64,000 nucleotides of DNA from Leeuwenhoekiella sp. MAR_2009_132 (GCF_000687915.1 NZ_JHZY01000004.1:692001-756000); one strand, 5' to 3'. Numbered from the stretch's first letter, positions 55,156 to 64,000 are shown. A program made the numbers and translations. The notes: generated by a model not told the origin, from the sequence alone.

Positions 55156-56751
55156 TTATTGTGAAACTGCACTATTACTTATACAATAATGATTTGCCAG
55201 TCTCGTAAACGTTTCTATTTGATCTTGTTTCCAAGCCTCATCTTTATGTAATTCTTCAGCAATTAAAGTCGCAACCTCTACAGTCATTTCTTTTGCAGCC
55301 TCTGCGTCGAGAAACAAAGCTCTTACGCGTCTTGCAAGCACATCTTCTACAGTACGTGCCATTTCATTACGCACCGCCCATACTACCTCAGCTTTACAAA
55401 ATGGCAATCTAGAATGTAGCTTTTCACCCAGGCTTGCATCTGCTGCAATTAGAGCTGCAATACCTCTTTGATCTGTACCATAAATATATAAATGATTATC
55501 GCGATCTTGAGTAGGCATTGCACCATGAATCGAGAGATTTGAAGTCTGGCAGGCTTTCTTCGGAAGTTTTTTAAGTGCAATGGCCTTATTAATGGTGTCC
55601 TGAGCCATACGTCTATAGGTTGTCCACTTTCCTCCGGTGATCGTTAATAAACCTGATTCTGAAACAATAATCTTGTGACTTCTTGATATTTCTTTAGTCT
55701 TTTCTGAATTGTCTTTAGGAGCCGCAAGCGGACGTAGACCTGCAAAAATACTACGCACATCAGAACGCTTAACAGGCTTATCGAGGTAATTATTAAATGT
55801 TTTCAGTATAAATTCTATCTCCTGCTCTTGCGCCTGAGGCTCTAAGCTGTGATCATCAAGATTTGTATCTGTAGTCCCTACAAGTACTTTATCGTGCCAC
55901 GGCACTGCAAATAAAACCCTTCCATCATCTGTTTTAGGAATCATTATTGCGTCGTCTCCCGGTAAAAATGATTTGTCAAAAACTAAATGCACACCTTGAC
56001 TTGGCACTATAGATTTTCGGGCATCACTTTTCTGCATTTTTAAAATCTCATCAGAAAAAACGCCTGTAGCGTTAATAACCAAGTCACTTGAAAAGGAATA
56101 TGGCTTATTAGTTTCAACATCTTGCGCTTCAACCCCAATAATTTTCCCTGAAGGATTCTGTATTAAATCGGTTACTTTAAAATGATTTAAAAGTGTTGCC
56201 CCTTTCTCAATTGCCGTTTGAGCCAGATTTATGGCTAAGCGTGAATCATCAAACTGACCATCTTTATAAACCACACCTCCGTACAATCCCTTCTGGCGTA
56301 AGGTTGAAAGACGTTCTACCGTTTTTGTTTTATTAATATGTGTAGATTTTCCCAGACTTAATTTACCCGCTAGAAAATCATAAGCTTTTAAACCTATTGT
56401 ATAATAAATACCCTCCCACCAGCGGTAATTAGGTATTACAAAGCTTTGGTTTTTTACTAAATGCGGTGCATTTTGCTCCAGCAATCCACGCTCATGCAAT
56501 GCTTCTTTAACAAGATCTATATTACCTTGTGCGAGATACCGCACACCACCGTGCACTAATTTCGTACTTCGGCTTGAAGTACCTTTTGCATAATCTACCT
56601 GCTCAAGCAATAGGGTTTTGTATCCGCGGGTTACACTATCTAAAGCCACTCCTAAACCTGTTGCGCCACCACCTACGATGATTACATCCCATTTATTAGT
56701 TAGTGATAAATCATCAATTATTCTATTGCGGCTAAAAATATTCTCCTCCAT
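55156..56751 (-). CDS. glpD: Aerobic glycerol-3-phosphate dehydrogenase
   Basis: A 531-residue FAD enzyme with WDVIIVGGGATGLGVALD, the GTSSRSTKLVHGGVRYL motif, and a C-terminal DAO_C domain (about residues 385-510). It oxidises glycerol 3-phosphate to dihydroxyacetone phosphate at the membrane, passing electrons to quinone. An ATG at 56790 would add 13 residues but lies upstream of the -7 box at 56778-56785, so ATG at 56751 (MEENIFSRN) is preferred. First gene of the glp operon, divergent from a DeoR-type regulator. Confidence 0.93.
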   Translation of the reverse strand: MEENIFSRNRIIDDLSLTNKWDVIIVGGGATGLGVALDSVTRGYKTLLLEQVDYAKGTSSRSTKLVHGGVRYLAQGNIDLVKEALHERGLLEQNAPHLVKNQSFVIPNYRWWEGIYYTIGLKAYDFLAGKLSLGKSTHINKTKTVERLSTLRQKGLYGGVVYKDGQFDDSRLAINLAQTAIEKGATLLNHFKVTDLIQNPSGKIIGVEAQDVETNKPYSFSSDLVINATGVFSDEILKMQKSDARKSIVPSQGVHLVFDKSFLPGDDAIMIPKTDDGRVLFAVPWHDKVLVGTTDTNLDDHSLEPQAQEQEIEFILKTFNNYLDKPVKRSDVRSIFAGLRPLAAPKDNSEKTKEISRSHKIIVSESGLLTITGGKWTTYRRMAQDTINKAIALKKLPKKACQTSNLSIHGAMPTQDRDNHLYIYGTDQRGIAALIAADASLGEKLHSRLPFCKAEVVWAVRNEMARTVEDVLARRVRALFLDAEAAKEMTVEVATLIAEELHKDEAWKQDQIETFTRLANHYCISNSAVSQ

Positions 56752-56777
56752 TTGTGTTTTACTAGTGTTGATCTTAA

Positions 56778-56785
56778 CAAAGATA
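56778..56785 (-). promoter_or_regulatory. -7 box of the glp operon
   Basis: Minus-strand TATCTTTG; predicted transcription start near 56774, 23 bases before the preferred glpD ATG. The first direct-repeat operator (56799-56824) covers the -33 region of this promoter. Confidence 0.55.
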
Positions 56786-56798
56786 AACATATTGAAAT

Positions 56799-56824
56799 AA
56801 AACGAATATTAACGAAAGTTAAAG
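56799..56824. promoter_or_regulatory. DeoR/GlpR-type operator, repeat 1
   Basis: A 26-base unit containing AACGAATATTAACGAAAG. It matches the unit at 56851-56876 in 23 of 26 positions. On the other strand it shows TTTCGTT and ATTCGTTTT half-sites ten bases apart, the TTCG spacing expected for DeoR-family regulators. Confidence 0.7.
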
Positions 56825-56850
56825 TTTCGATTTAAACATCATTAATACTA

Positions 56851-56876
56851 AAAACGAATATAAACGAAACTAAAAG
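56851..56876. promoter_or_regulatory. DeoR/GlpR-type operator, repeat 2
   Basis: A 26-base unit containing AACGAATATAAACGAAAC, 52 bases (about five helix turns) from repeat 1 and in the same orientation. It lies just upstream of the regulator's own promoter, consistent with autoregulation. Confidence 0.7.
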
Positions 56877-56903
56877 AAATCTTTTATTGTATTTGTAATC
56901 GTG

Positions 56904-56911
56904 TATCTTTA
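56904..56911 (+). promoter_or_regulatory. Weak -7 box of the DeoR-type regulator
   Basis: TATCTTTA is one base off TAnnTTTG; TTG at 56887-56889 is 14 bases upstream, shorter than usual. Position before the gene start makes it plausible only. Confidence 0.3.
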
Positions 56912-56950
56912 CCTTATTCTTTCTTGAAAAACACTACAGGCACTTTATAT

Positions 56951-57703
56951 ATGGAAAGGCATCAATTAATTTTAGAACAATTAAAAAGAGAAAAACATCT
57001 TAAGGTAGCTACGCTTTGCGAACGCCTTGATGTTTCTGCCGTAACCATTCGAAAAGATTTGAAACTTCTTGAAGATAAAGGTCTGCTTTTTAGAACCCAT
57101 GGCGGCGCTTCTTTAGAAAATCCGTATATGAACGAGCGCGATGTTACTGAAAAGGCTACAATTTCTGCTACCGAAAAATCTATGATTGCTGAAGCAGCTG
57201 CGGCGCGTATACAAGAAAATGACTCTATCATAATTGCTAGCGGAACCACTGTACAACAACTAGGAAAAGCAATAGTTCCTAAAGGAAAACTCAACGTAAT
57301 TACATCGTCTCTACTTGTAGCAATTGAGTTATTGAAGCATAAAGATATTGACATTATTCAACTGGGCGGAAACATCAGACACCGGTCTGCATCCGTAACC
57401 GGGCATTATGCAGAGCATATTTTAAATCACATATCATCAAATCAATTTTTTATGGGTGTTGATGGGATTGATCTGGATTATGGGTGCACTACTACAAATA
57501 TTGAAGAAGCTATTCTCAATCAAAAAATGATGGATGCCGCTCAAAAAACGATTATTCTAGCCGACTCTTCAAAATTTGGGAAACGCAGTCTTGCAAAAAT
57601 TTGTAATCTCGATGATATTAGCGAAATTATTACAGATAAAGATCTTTCTCCTGCTATTGCAGACCGTATACAAGAAATGGGAATTAAACTAACCCTGGTT
57701 TAA
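56951..57703 (+). CDS. DeoR/GlpR-type transcriptional regulator
   Basis: A 250-residue DeoR-family repressor starting MERHQLILEQLKREKHLKV, with the helix-turn-helix VATLCERLDVSAVTIRKDL, RTHGGASL, and a C-terminal sugar-phosphate-binding DeoRC domain (IASGTTVQQLGKA, GGNIRHRSASVTG, ILADSSKFGKRS). A TTG frame from 56924 is less likely. It is divergent from glpD-glpK-glpF and the operator repeats lie between, so it most likely represses that operon with glycerol 3-phosphate as inducer, as GlpR does in E. coli. Its stop overlaps the convergent sialidase gene by four bases. Confidence 0.9.
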   Translation: MERHQLILEQLKREKHLKVATLCERLDVSAVTIRKDLKLLEDKGLLFRTHGGASLENPYMNERDVTEKATISATEKSMIAEAAAARIQENDSIIIASGTTVQQLGKAIVPKGKLNVITSSLLVAIELLKHKDIDIIQLGGNIRHRSASVTGHYAEHILNHISSNQFFMGVDGIDLDYGCTTTNIEEAILNQKMMDAAQKTIILADSSKFGKRSLAKICNLDDISEIITDKDLSPAIADRIQEMGIKLTLV

Positions 57704-58749
57704 TTATTCAACCTTAGCTTCATATACTTTATTTTACTGCGGTTATGGGTATAAGTAAGGTGTATAAAACCTTTTGAATCCTGGATGATAGCAGGATAAC
57801 TAAATTCGCCTTTTTCTTCATCCTCCAACTTTAAAATGTCTTCCCAAATTGTTCCATCTGCGCTATAGGCAAGGTTTAGTTTATTACGCCCATCAGACCA
57901 GTCTTTGCCAGCTTCTGCAGGATTATAAACTAATAAAAACCCACCACCATCTAAAGTCACAGCATCAATACCGCTATTTGGGTTTAAAACTGTACCGGGT
58001 TTTGCGACAGACCAAGACTTACCTGCATCTGTACTGATACTTTCTAAAACATAATTTTGATCACTTCGCAACAACGCTTTTAGAGTCCCCTTTTTTAGCT
58101 GAACTAGTGTAGGCTGAATTACTTTAACCGAATCTGCAGATGGAATTGCAACCCTTTGCCAGGTTTTACCTTGATCGCTAGATAATTCTACGTGAGATTT
58201 CCAGGTGTTTCCATCTTCACTTTCTATACTCGACGGACTTACAATAACTCCCGAATCTAATTGAATGGGTTTGTTTTTTATAGGTCCTAAAATCCCTTCG
58301 GGCAAACGTATTGCGTCAGACCAGGTTTTGCCATCATCATTAGAACGTTTCAGCATTCCCCACCAGCTTGATGGTGATGGTCCTTCTTTATAAAATAACA
58401 GCAATTCTTGTTGTTGATTTTTAAATAAAACAGGGTTCCAGGTAGGATTACTTATCGTATCATTTGGTGTTTTTCCGTCTGCTATTTTTGATGGAGTTGA
58501 CCATCCTGAATCTGATTTAAAGCTTTGATAAATACTTACATTAGGGTGACGCTCATACTCGCCACCAAACCAGGCAGCGATTATAGTCCCTTCTTCGGTT
58601 TCAACTAATGTTGACGCATGACATTGCGGAAAATCTGATTTATTATAGATAAACGCGTTTTCTAAAACCTCAACCTCAGGTAATTTTTTTTCAGCACAGC
58701 TTGAAAAGAGAACACTTGCAACCAGAAAAAATTTGAATTTTAAAAACAT
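57700..58749 (-). CDS. BNR-repeat sialidase-like lipoprotein
   Basis: A 349-residue lipoprotein (lipobox FSSC, Cys18). The BNR_2-type six-bladed propeller is shown by CHASTLVETEEGTIIAAWFGGEYE near the N-terminus (given in parts: CHASTLVE, AAWFGGEYE) and Asp-box motifs SNDDGKTW, SSDQGKTW and STDAGKSW. A clear FRIP motif is not seen, so activity on sialic acid is not certain; other exo-glycosidases use this fold. It is the last gene of the GH29-GH29-GH20-cutC operon, which supports glycan trimming outside the cytoplasm. Confidence 0.8.
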   Translation of the reverse strand: MFLKFKFFLVASVLFSSCAEKKLPEVEVLENAFIYNKSDFPQCHASTLVETEEGTIIAAWFGGEYERHPNVSIYQSFKSDSGWSTPSKIADGKTPNDTISNPTWNPVLFKNQQQELLLFYKEGPSPSSWWGMLKRSNDDGKTWSDAIRLPEGILGPIKNKPIQLDSGVIVSPSSIESEDGNTWKSHVELSSDQGKTWQRVAIPSADSVKVIQPTLVQLKKGTLKALLRSDQNYVLESISTDAGKSWSVAKPGTVLNPNSGIDAVTLDGGGFLLVYNPAEAGKDWSDGRNKLNLAYSADGTIWEDILKLEDEEKGEFSYPAIIQDSKGFIHLTYTHNRSKIKYMKLRLNN

Positions 58750-58766
58750 ATAAAAGCTATAGTATA

Positions 58767-59402
58767 TTAGTTGAGTTCACCTACAATTAACTTTCCGTGA
58801 TAAGCTTTTGCACCTAAAAGCTGGTCTAATTCTGTTAAATTAAATTGAGAAATTTTACCAGCAGGCATTACCGTAATTTTAGATTCTGCTAGGGCTACCA
58901 TAACTTTTAAATTTTCTGCTCCATCAAAAGCATTAGATTTCCCGCCAGAAGTTAAAACCGTGTCGATGCCTTCTATATGGAGTAACTCTTTTAATGATTC
59001 TATAGGATTTATTGTCTCATCAATAGCTTTGTGTATAACTATTTTTAAGGGTTGTGCAACTTCGGTGAGTTCTTTAATCGCCTTTATATTGAGCGTAGCA
59101 TTAACATTTAGCACACCAAAAACCACTCCTTCTACTTTTAAGGCTTTACAAAGTTGAATACAGGTTTTCATATGTTCCAGTTCATCTTCATTGTAAAAGA
59201 AATCTCCATTGCGTGGTCGTATCATTACCCGAACCGGAATACCTACCGCTGCCACAACCGCTTTGATCAAATCTGTTGAAGGCGTCAACCCTCCAAAAGT
59301 GAGATACGCGCACAACTCTAACCGATCTGCTCCCTTTGCTTCAGCCTTTACAGCTTGTTCTAAAGTTTCTACACAGGCTTCTTTTATATAATTTACAGAC
59401 AT
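58767..59402 (-). CDS. cutC: CutC family protein
   Basis: A 211-residue TIM-barrel protein with the family features EACVETLEQAVKAEAKGADRLELC (parts: EACVETLEQA, GADRLELCA), RVMIRPRNGDFFYNEDE and VLTSGGKSNAFDG. CutC was named for copper homeostasis but its molecular activity is unsettled. Its placement between hexosaminidase and sialidase genes hints at a role in sugar metabolism in this lineage; that is inference. Confidence 0.9.
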   Translation of the reverse strand: MSVNYIKEACVETLEQAVKAEAKGADRLELCAYLTFGGLTPSTDLIKAVVAAVGIPVRVMIRPRNGDFFYNEDELEHMKTCIQLCKALKVEGVVFGVLNVNATLNIKAIKELTEVAQPLKIVIHKAIDETINPIESLKELLHIEGIDTVLTSGGKSNAFDGAENLKVMVALAESKITVMPAGKISQFNLTELDQLLGAKAYHGKLIVGELN

Positions 59403-59421
59403 AGGGATTTTCTTTTAATTC

Positions 59422-61299
59422 TTAGCTTTTAGGAGTTTCCAGCGTTTCTGAAGTGATAACACCCTGTAATTTTCCTTCCTTGAAAAGACCAGTTTTGACA
59501 GTTGTTCCGGGTTTTAATTTTAAGGGAATACTATACAGTTTACTTTTAGCAGTAGGGTTGCTTCCGTCAACTGTAAAGTAGATAACGCCATCCCACTGTT
59601 TATGAAGACTCACACTAAAGTTCTTATGCTTTTTGTCGCATTTAGCGTTTATTTCAATGTTATAAATAGTTTTTGCATAATTAATTCCCTGATATTCATA
59701 ACGTATTAATTGCTCAGGTAACCGCTTTTTAAAACTCTCCCAATCTTTGTGCTCCTCCCCACTCCATACCACTTCAGAAAGTGCGCTAATTCTAGGAAAA
59801 ACCATGTACTCGCGACTGGCATCTGTAGGTAAATACTCTGTCCATAAATTAGCCTGTGCTCCCATAATATAGTTGCCTTCTTCAGCAGTTAAAACTTCTG
59901 GAGTTGGCTTATAAGAATACACTTTATCTAGCGGAAGATAACCTCCTATATTTAAGGGTTCTTGCTGAAGGTCGCCCTGCGCATGATCAAAATACAAATG
60001 TGATCCCGGGCTCATCACTACGTGATGCCCGCTTTTTGCAGCAGCGATACCTCCTTCTTCACCACGCCACGACATAACCGCAGCATTAGGAGCAAGACCT
60101 CCTTCAAGAATCTCATCCCAGCCAATAATTTGCCTTCCCTTTGAATTTAAAAATTGCTCTACCCGCGTGATAAAATAACTCTGTAGCTCGTGCGCATCTT
60201 TTAGACCTAACGAGTCTATCTGAGACTGCACACGTGGTGATTGCTCCCATTGATCTTTTGGAGCCTCATCGCCGCCTATATGAATAAATTCTGAAGGAAA
60301 AATATCTATGACTTCGGTCAATACATCTTCCATAAAACTAAAAGTGCTGTTTTCGACATTTAAAATATCAGGAAAAACACCCCAGGTTGTTGATGGCCTA
60401 ACAGTCTTACCGGTTACTCCCAACTCAGGATATGCAGCCACCGCAGCAGTAGAGTGCCCGGGCATCTCAATTTCAGGAACAACGGTTATATACAAATTTT
60501 TAGCGTAAGCCACGATTTCTTTTGCCTCTTCCTGAGTATAAAAACCGCCATAGCGCTTCCCATCATATTTACCGGTACCGTAATGACCTACAAGCGTAGA
60601 ATCACGAAAAGCACCTACTTCTGTTAATAAGGGATATTTTTTTATTTCTAAGCGCCAGCCCTGATCCTCGGTTAAATGCCAATGAAAGGTATTCAACTTG
60701 TGCATCGCCATATTGTCAAGATATTCTTTAATAAATGCAATCGAACTCACGTGGCGCCCGGTATCTAAGTGCAAACCCCGCCAGGCATATTTTGGAACAT
60801 CGGTGATACTCACAGCAGGGACAACCCAATCAAAAGCACGTATAATTTCTTTTTTTACGATCTCGGGAGGTAAGAGTTGTATGAGCGACTGCACCCCATA
60901 AAACAAACCTGCAGGCTGTTTTGCATTGAGCGTGATTTGTTTTGTATTAACTTCAAGTGTGTACCCTTCATTCCCTAAATCACTCAGCGAATCTAATTGA
61001 AAGGCAACTGCATATAATGTACGCTCATTAAAATCTGAAAGTGGCTGAATAGGAATCATCATCCCGCTTACTTCTCGTAGCTTTTCCTGTAAACCCTCAG
61101 CTATTTTATAAACTTCGGTATTAGAGGTATCTACATAAAATGTAGTTTTCTCATCAAATTGAAATTCACCTTCCTTGACTTCATATTGGCTAGGAATAGG
61201 AATTATAGATAATACTTCTTCCTGTGCTGTAATTTTTCCGCAAAGCGAAAAAATAAAAACCAGTATTGCTGCATATTTTAAACCTGAAGTTATTCTCAT
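59422..61299 (-). CDS. GH20 beta-N-acetylhexosaminidase
   Basis: A 625-residue secreted enzyme; signal peptide to about ITAQ (residue 26). A GH20b N-terminal domain (about 30-165) precedes the catalytic barrel with WRGLHLDTGRH, NTFHWHLTEDQGWR and the catalytic pair Asp344-Glu345 in HIGGDEAPK. A C-terminal beta-sandwich (about 530-625) resembles a chitobiase C-terminal-type domain (YFTVDGSNPTAKSKLY). It removes terminal N-acetylglucosamine or N-acetylgalactosamine. Second-to-third position in the operon, between fucosidase and cutC. Confidence 0.93.
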   Translation of the reverse strand: MRITSGLKYAAILVFIFSLCGKITAQEEVLSIIPIPSQYEVKEGEFQFDEKTTFYVDTSNTEVYKIAEGLQEKLREVSGMMIPIQPLSDFNERTLYAVAFQLDSLSDLGNEGYTLEVNTKQITLNAKQPAGLFYGVQSLIQLLPPEIVKKEIIRAFDWVVPAVSITDVPKYAWRGLHLDTGRHVSSIAFIKEYLDNMAMHKLNTFHWHLTEDQGWRLEIKKYPLLTEVGAFRDSTLVGHYGTGKYDGKRYGGFYTQEEAKEIVAYAKNLYITVVPEIEMPGHSTAAVAAYPELGVTGKTVRPSTTWGVFPDILNVENSTFSFMEDVLTEVIDIFPSEFIHIGGDEAPKDQWEQSPRVQSQIDSLGLKDAHELQSYFITRVEQFLNSKGRQIIGWDEILEGGLAPNAAVMSWRGEEGGIAAAKSGHHVVMSPGSHLYFDHAQGDLQQEPLNIGGYLPLDKVYSYKPTPEVLTAEEGNYIMGAQANLWTEYLPTDASREYMVFPRISALSEVVWSGEEHKDWESFKKRLPEQLIRYEYQGINYAKTIYNIEINAKCDKKHKNFSVSLHKQWDGVIYFTVDGSNPTAKSKLYSIPLKLKPGTTVKTGLFKEGKLQGVITSETLETPKS

Positions 61300-61343
61300 G
61301 TTGCTATATTTTATTGTAAAAAATTACAAGTAACCCTATAAAC

Positions 61344-62798
61344 TTAATACACTTCTACATTAGAAATTAACGGACACGCCAAGGCTTCAGTAATTTCTAT
61401 TTTGAGTTTTGTAGTTGCTACACCATTTAATTTTAAAATGCGTTTGTATCCTATGGTTGTTTGATTTGCTACAGGCTTCCAGCTATCGTTTTCCCAGACT
61501 GAAACCGTAAATGCAGCTACACGCTGACCCAGTGTAATATATTCCTGAAGTACTAAGTAATTTAGTGTTTGTAAAGAATCCCAAGTTAATTCTATGCTTC
61601 CAGTGGTAACACCATCGTTTGTCGCCCAGTAGGTATCTTTATCTGCATCAAGCACATTACTTGCTGCATAGGTATCACTCTTACCTCTTGATGTACTTGC
61701 TAAAGCTGTTGCTTTTTTGGCAAGATTTACTGCAAAAACAGAGTCTAAAATACTACGGAAGCCTTTTAAGGCTGCAACATCATTCTCATGAAATAACCCA
61801 CGACGATCTGGAGGAATATTTAATAACAAGGTAGAACCGCGACCTACCGATGTGAGATACAGTTCAAATAAATTTTCTGGGGTGCGCACTAGCGAGTCTT
61901 CTGAAGCATGGTAAAACCAACCTGGACGAATTGAGGTATTTACTTCTGCCGGTACCCAGCTTTTCCCGCCTTTAGCTCCTGATTGTAACAGATCTTCAAT
62001 ACCCGATTTACCTGCATAAAGCGTATCTACATTAATTGTATTCCAATGTGTTTCTCCTCCTATCCCGCGCTCATTTCCTACCCAACGTAAATCTGGTCCT
62101 GCATCACTAAAAAACAAAACCTTAGGCTGAATTTCTTTAGCCATTGCAATGGTCTGTGGCCAGTTGTAATAATTCTCACGATCTATTTTGCGTTCTTCAT
62201 TAGCTCCGCCATAATAACCGTCACCCCCATTTGCACCGTCAAACCACATCTCAAAAACAGAACCATAACCGGTAAATAATTCTTCGACCTGTTTGCGGTA
62301 ATAGTCTACGTATGAAGATTCGCCATAATCCGCTCGATTACGATCCCATGGTGATAAATACACCCCAAATTGCAATCCGTATTTTTGAGCAGATTCAGAT
62401 ACCTCTTTTACTAAATTCCCATTCCCTTCTTTGTACGGACTCGCAGCAATATCGTGCTCGGTATAGTTAGAGGGCCATAAAGCAAAACCATCATGGTGTT
62501 TTGCTGTTAAAATCGCGCCTTTAAAACCCGCATCTTTTAAGGTAGAAAACCACTGGTCTGTATCTAATTCTGTAGGATTAAAAAGTTCTGGAGACTCATC
62601 CCCGTAACCCCATTCTTTATCGGTAAACGTATTGATCGTAAAATGAATAAACGCATTCATTTCCATCGCATACCACGCAAGCTGTTCTTGAGAAGGCACT
62701 GCTCCAAAAGCTTCCGGAGGAGTTTCTTCATTAGAGTTTTTACAGGAAGTTAATCCTAATAATAACAATACAAGTAACGTGGTTATTATACGATTCAT
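61344..62798 (-). CDS. GH29 alpha-L-fucosidase lipoprotein
   Basis: A 484-residue lipoprotein (lipobox LTSC, Cys19). The GH29 barrel shows HFTINTF, TAKHHDGFALWPS and the nucleophile Asp187 in MWFDGANGG. Residues ~355-484 form an F5/8 type C-like carbohydrate-binding module (VLDADKDTYWATND, ELTWDSLQTLNYLVLQEYI in the same segment). It removes alpha-linked fucose. A second GH29 gene lies five bases upstream. Confidence 0.92.
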   Translation of the reverse strand: MNRIITTLLVLLLLGLTSCKNSNEETPPEAFGAVPSQEQLAWYAMEMNAFIHFTINTFTDKEWGYGDESPELFNPTELDTDQWFSTLKDAGFKGAILTAKHHDGFALWPSNYTEHDIAASPYKEGNGNLVKEVSESAQKYGLQFGVYLSPWDRNRADYGESSYVDYYRKQVEELFTGYGSVFEMWFDGANGGDGYYGGANEERKIDRENYYNWPQTIAMAKEIQPKVLFFSDAGPDLRWVGNERGIGGETHWNTINVDTLYAGKSGIEDLLQSGAKGGKSWVPAEVNTSIRPGWFYHASEDSLVRTPENLFELYLTSVGRGSTLLLNIPPDRRGLFHENDVAALKGFRSILDSVFAVNLAKKATALASTSRGKSDTYAASNVLDADKDTYWATNDGVTTGSIELTWDSLQTLNYLVLQEYITLGQRVAAFTVSVWENDSWKPVANQTTIGYKRILKLNGVATTKLKIEITEALACPLISNVEVY

Positions 62799-62803
62799 CG
62801 GTA

Positions 62804-64000
62804 TTATTTTTTAAATGAAAATGCCAATGCCGCTGTTCCAGCTCTACGTATCTCTGATGGAATCGCTACTGTAACTTTATCGTCTTTAACAGTATATTTT
62901 AAAGATTTACCGCTGCTCACTAATTTTAGAACACTTCCTTTCTTGGGTAGATTTCCTTTCCAGGATACACTTTTAGGAGCATCTCTGCCTTCAGGAATTA
63001 AGGTAATTGCAAAAGTCTCTTTATCATTAGCCGTAAAATACGTATCTCCATCCTGAAAAGTATCTATAGCATGAGTATTATAGATCGCAGTACTGTTTGC
63101 ATCAAGCCAGTCTCCTATTTCAGCAAGAATAGGTAATGCATCTGGAGGTAATAAGCCATCTGGTTGTGGTCCAACACCCAGCAACATATTTCCGCCTTTA
63201 GCAACCACTTCTACCAGACTGTGAATCACTTTGGTTGAAGTTTTAAAATCATCATTGGGTACATAACCCCAGTTGTTTCCTAAGGTCATACAGGTCTCCC
63301 ACGGGTTATCCAGTTTCGTATCCGGAATTTTACGTTCGGGGGTTTGATAATTCTCATACGGACCGTGAACGGTGCGGTCTGCAAAAATAATTCCCGGTTG
63401 GGCCTCACGGGCCATCTCCGCAATACGCGGCATATTTACTTCCTGGTCCCACTCTGGGATAGGCGCTCCCCATGCTCGCACTTCGTCATTTACGGTTTCT
63501 TTAGGACGCACCCAGCCACCATCTAACCATAAAATATCGATCTGCCCGTAATCGTGCATCAATTCGCTAATCTGGTTGAAGGTAAAGTCTTGATAGGCTT
63601 TCCATTTTTCAGGATATTTACGAATGTCATAATTCACATTACGGTCTGGCGTAGCATATTTATCCCACCAGAAATCCTGATTGTGCCAGTCTGGTTTAGA
63701 AAAGTAAGCACCTATCATAAAATCTTTCTTTCTAAATGATTCAAAAACATACTTAGCCACATTGGCTTTAGGGTGGTTTTTAAAGGGCCCGTTTGTTATT
63801 TTATAATCGGTTTGCTGGGTATCAAACATATTGAAACCGTCATGATGCTTAGTTGTAAAAACCACATATTTCATCCCGGCTCCTGCAGCAGCATCTGCCC
63901 AACTATCGGGATCAAAATTCACCGGATTAAACACCGAACTCAAATTCCAATACCACTTTTTGTAGTCGTTATACGCCATGCCTTCCGGTCGCTCAAGCCA
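62804..64000 (-). CDS. GH29 alpha-L-fucosidase (N-terminus beyond window)
   Basis: The frame runs to the window edge; the seven codons before the internal ATG at 63979 read WLERPEG and continue the protein, so the true start is outside. Within the 398 visible residues: FTTKHHDGFNMFDT, the nucleophile region DILWLDGGW, and a C-terminal beta-sandwich. Relative to the neighbouring GH29 it lacks the F5/8 C module at the end. Two different GH29 enzymes in tandem suggest different fucose linkages. Confidence 0.9.
   Translation of the reverse strand, partial: WLERPEGMAYNDYKKWYWNLSSVFNPVNFDPDSWADAAAGAGMKYVVFTTKHHDGFNMFDTQQTDYKITNGPFKNHPKANVAKYVFESFRKKDFMIGAYFSKPDWHNQDFWWDKYATPDRNVNYDIRKYPEKWKAYQDFTFNQISELMHDYGQIDILWLDGGWVRPKETVNDEVRAWGAPIPEWDQEVNMPRIAEMAREAQPGIIFADRTVHGPYENYQTPERKIPDTKLDNPWETCMTLGNNWGYVPNDDFKTSTKVIHSLVEVVAKGGNMLLGVGPQPDGLLPPDALPILAEIGDWLDANSTAIYNTHAIDTFQDGDTYFTANDKETFAITLIPEGRDAPKSVSWKGNLPKKGSVLKLVSSGKSLKYTVKDDKVTVAIPSEIRRAGTAALAFSFKK

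Noticed and set aside
56962..57354. 130-codon minus-strand frame opposite the DeoR-type gene
   Set aside because: Lies wholly inside a well-supported gene with clear DeoR motifs; the antisense translation is low-complexity and has no family features.

Overview
The window looks like a chromosomal segment of a marine-type member of the Flavobacteriaceae (Bacteroidota); I would not name a genus. The support is low GC, a SusC/SusD pair, a PorP/SprF protein next to a giant adhesin with a gliding-type (type IX secretion, type B) C-terminal domain, many lipoproteins, and repeated Bacteroidota-type -7 boxes (TAnnTTTG) in front of genes. I saw no tRNA, rRNA, CRISPR array, transposase or phage gene.

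Layout. 1-3.3 kb: tail of a GT2 glycosyltransferase, a cellulose-synthase-like GT2 and a GT-C membrane mannosyltransferase, with a structured intergenic element at 1760-1859. 3.4-8.9 kb: a 1526-residue surface protein with eight Fn3-like modules (six almost identical 98-residue copies) and its PorP/SprF partner. 8.9-11.9 kb (minus): a three-gene lipid-glycosylation operon (ArnC-like GT2, duplicated LpxB-N-like membrane protein, ArnT-like GT-C). 12.0-15.3 kb (minus): polyamine operon of arginine decarboxylase, agmatinase and a deoxyhypusine-synthase-like enzyme. 15.5-22.0 kb: a pseudouridine synthase homologue lacking its catalytic Asp, a small secreted protein, a mevalonate/prenyl operon (MvaD, mevalonate kinase, UbiA), TspO, and a HI0933-type flavoprotein.

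22.0-39.5 kb is the most unusual stretch: a long hairpin-rich leader, SusC, SusD, a terminator, then three tandem paralogous ~1100-residue FG-GAP/VCBS + ASPIC/UnbV lipoproteins, a vanadium-haloperoxidase-like PAP2 lipoprotein with all metal-site residues, and an SRPBCC/GyrI-like membrane-anchored protein. No glycoside hydrolase is present in it. Its leader carries a 15-base palindromic site that recurs, inverted, 22.7 kb away between a LacI-type regulator and a GH32 gene. 40.7-48.7 kb is that sugar locus: lacI-pgmB-GH65 (minus) and GH32-MFS-fructokinase (plus). The shared operator suggests one regulator controls both loci, so the SusCD complex may be the outer-membrane port for sucrose/fructan-type sugars.

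48.7-52.8 kb: group II PLP decarboxylase and a TrkH/TrkA potassium system. 52.8-57.7 kb: glpF-glpK-glpD (minus) divergent from a DeoR/GlpR-type regulator, with two 26-bp direct-repeat operators between them and a terminator/attenuator between glpD and glpK. 57.7-64.0 kb (minus): a glycan-degradation operon of two GH29 fucosidases (the first cut by the window end), GH20 hexosaminidase, CutC and a BNR sialidase.
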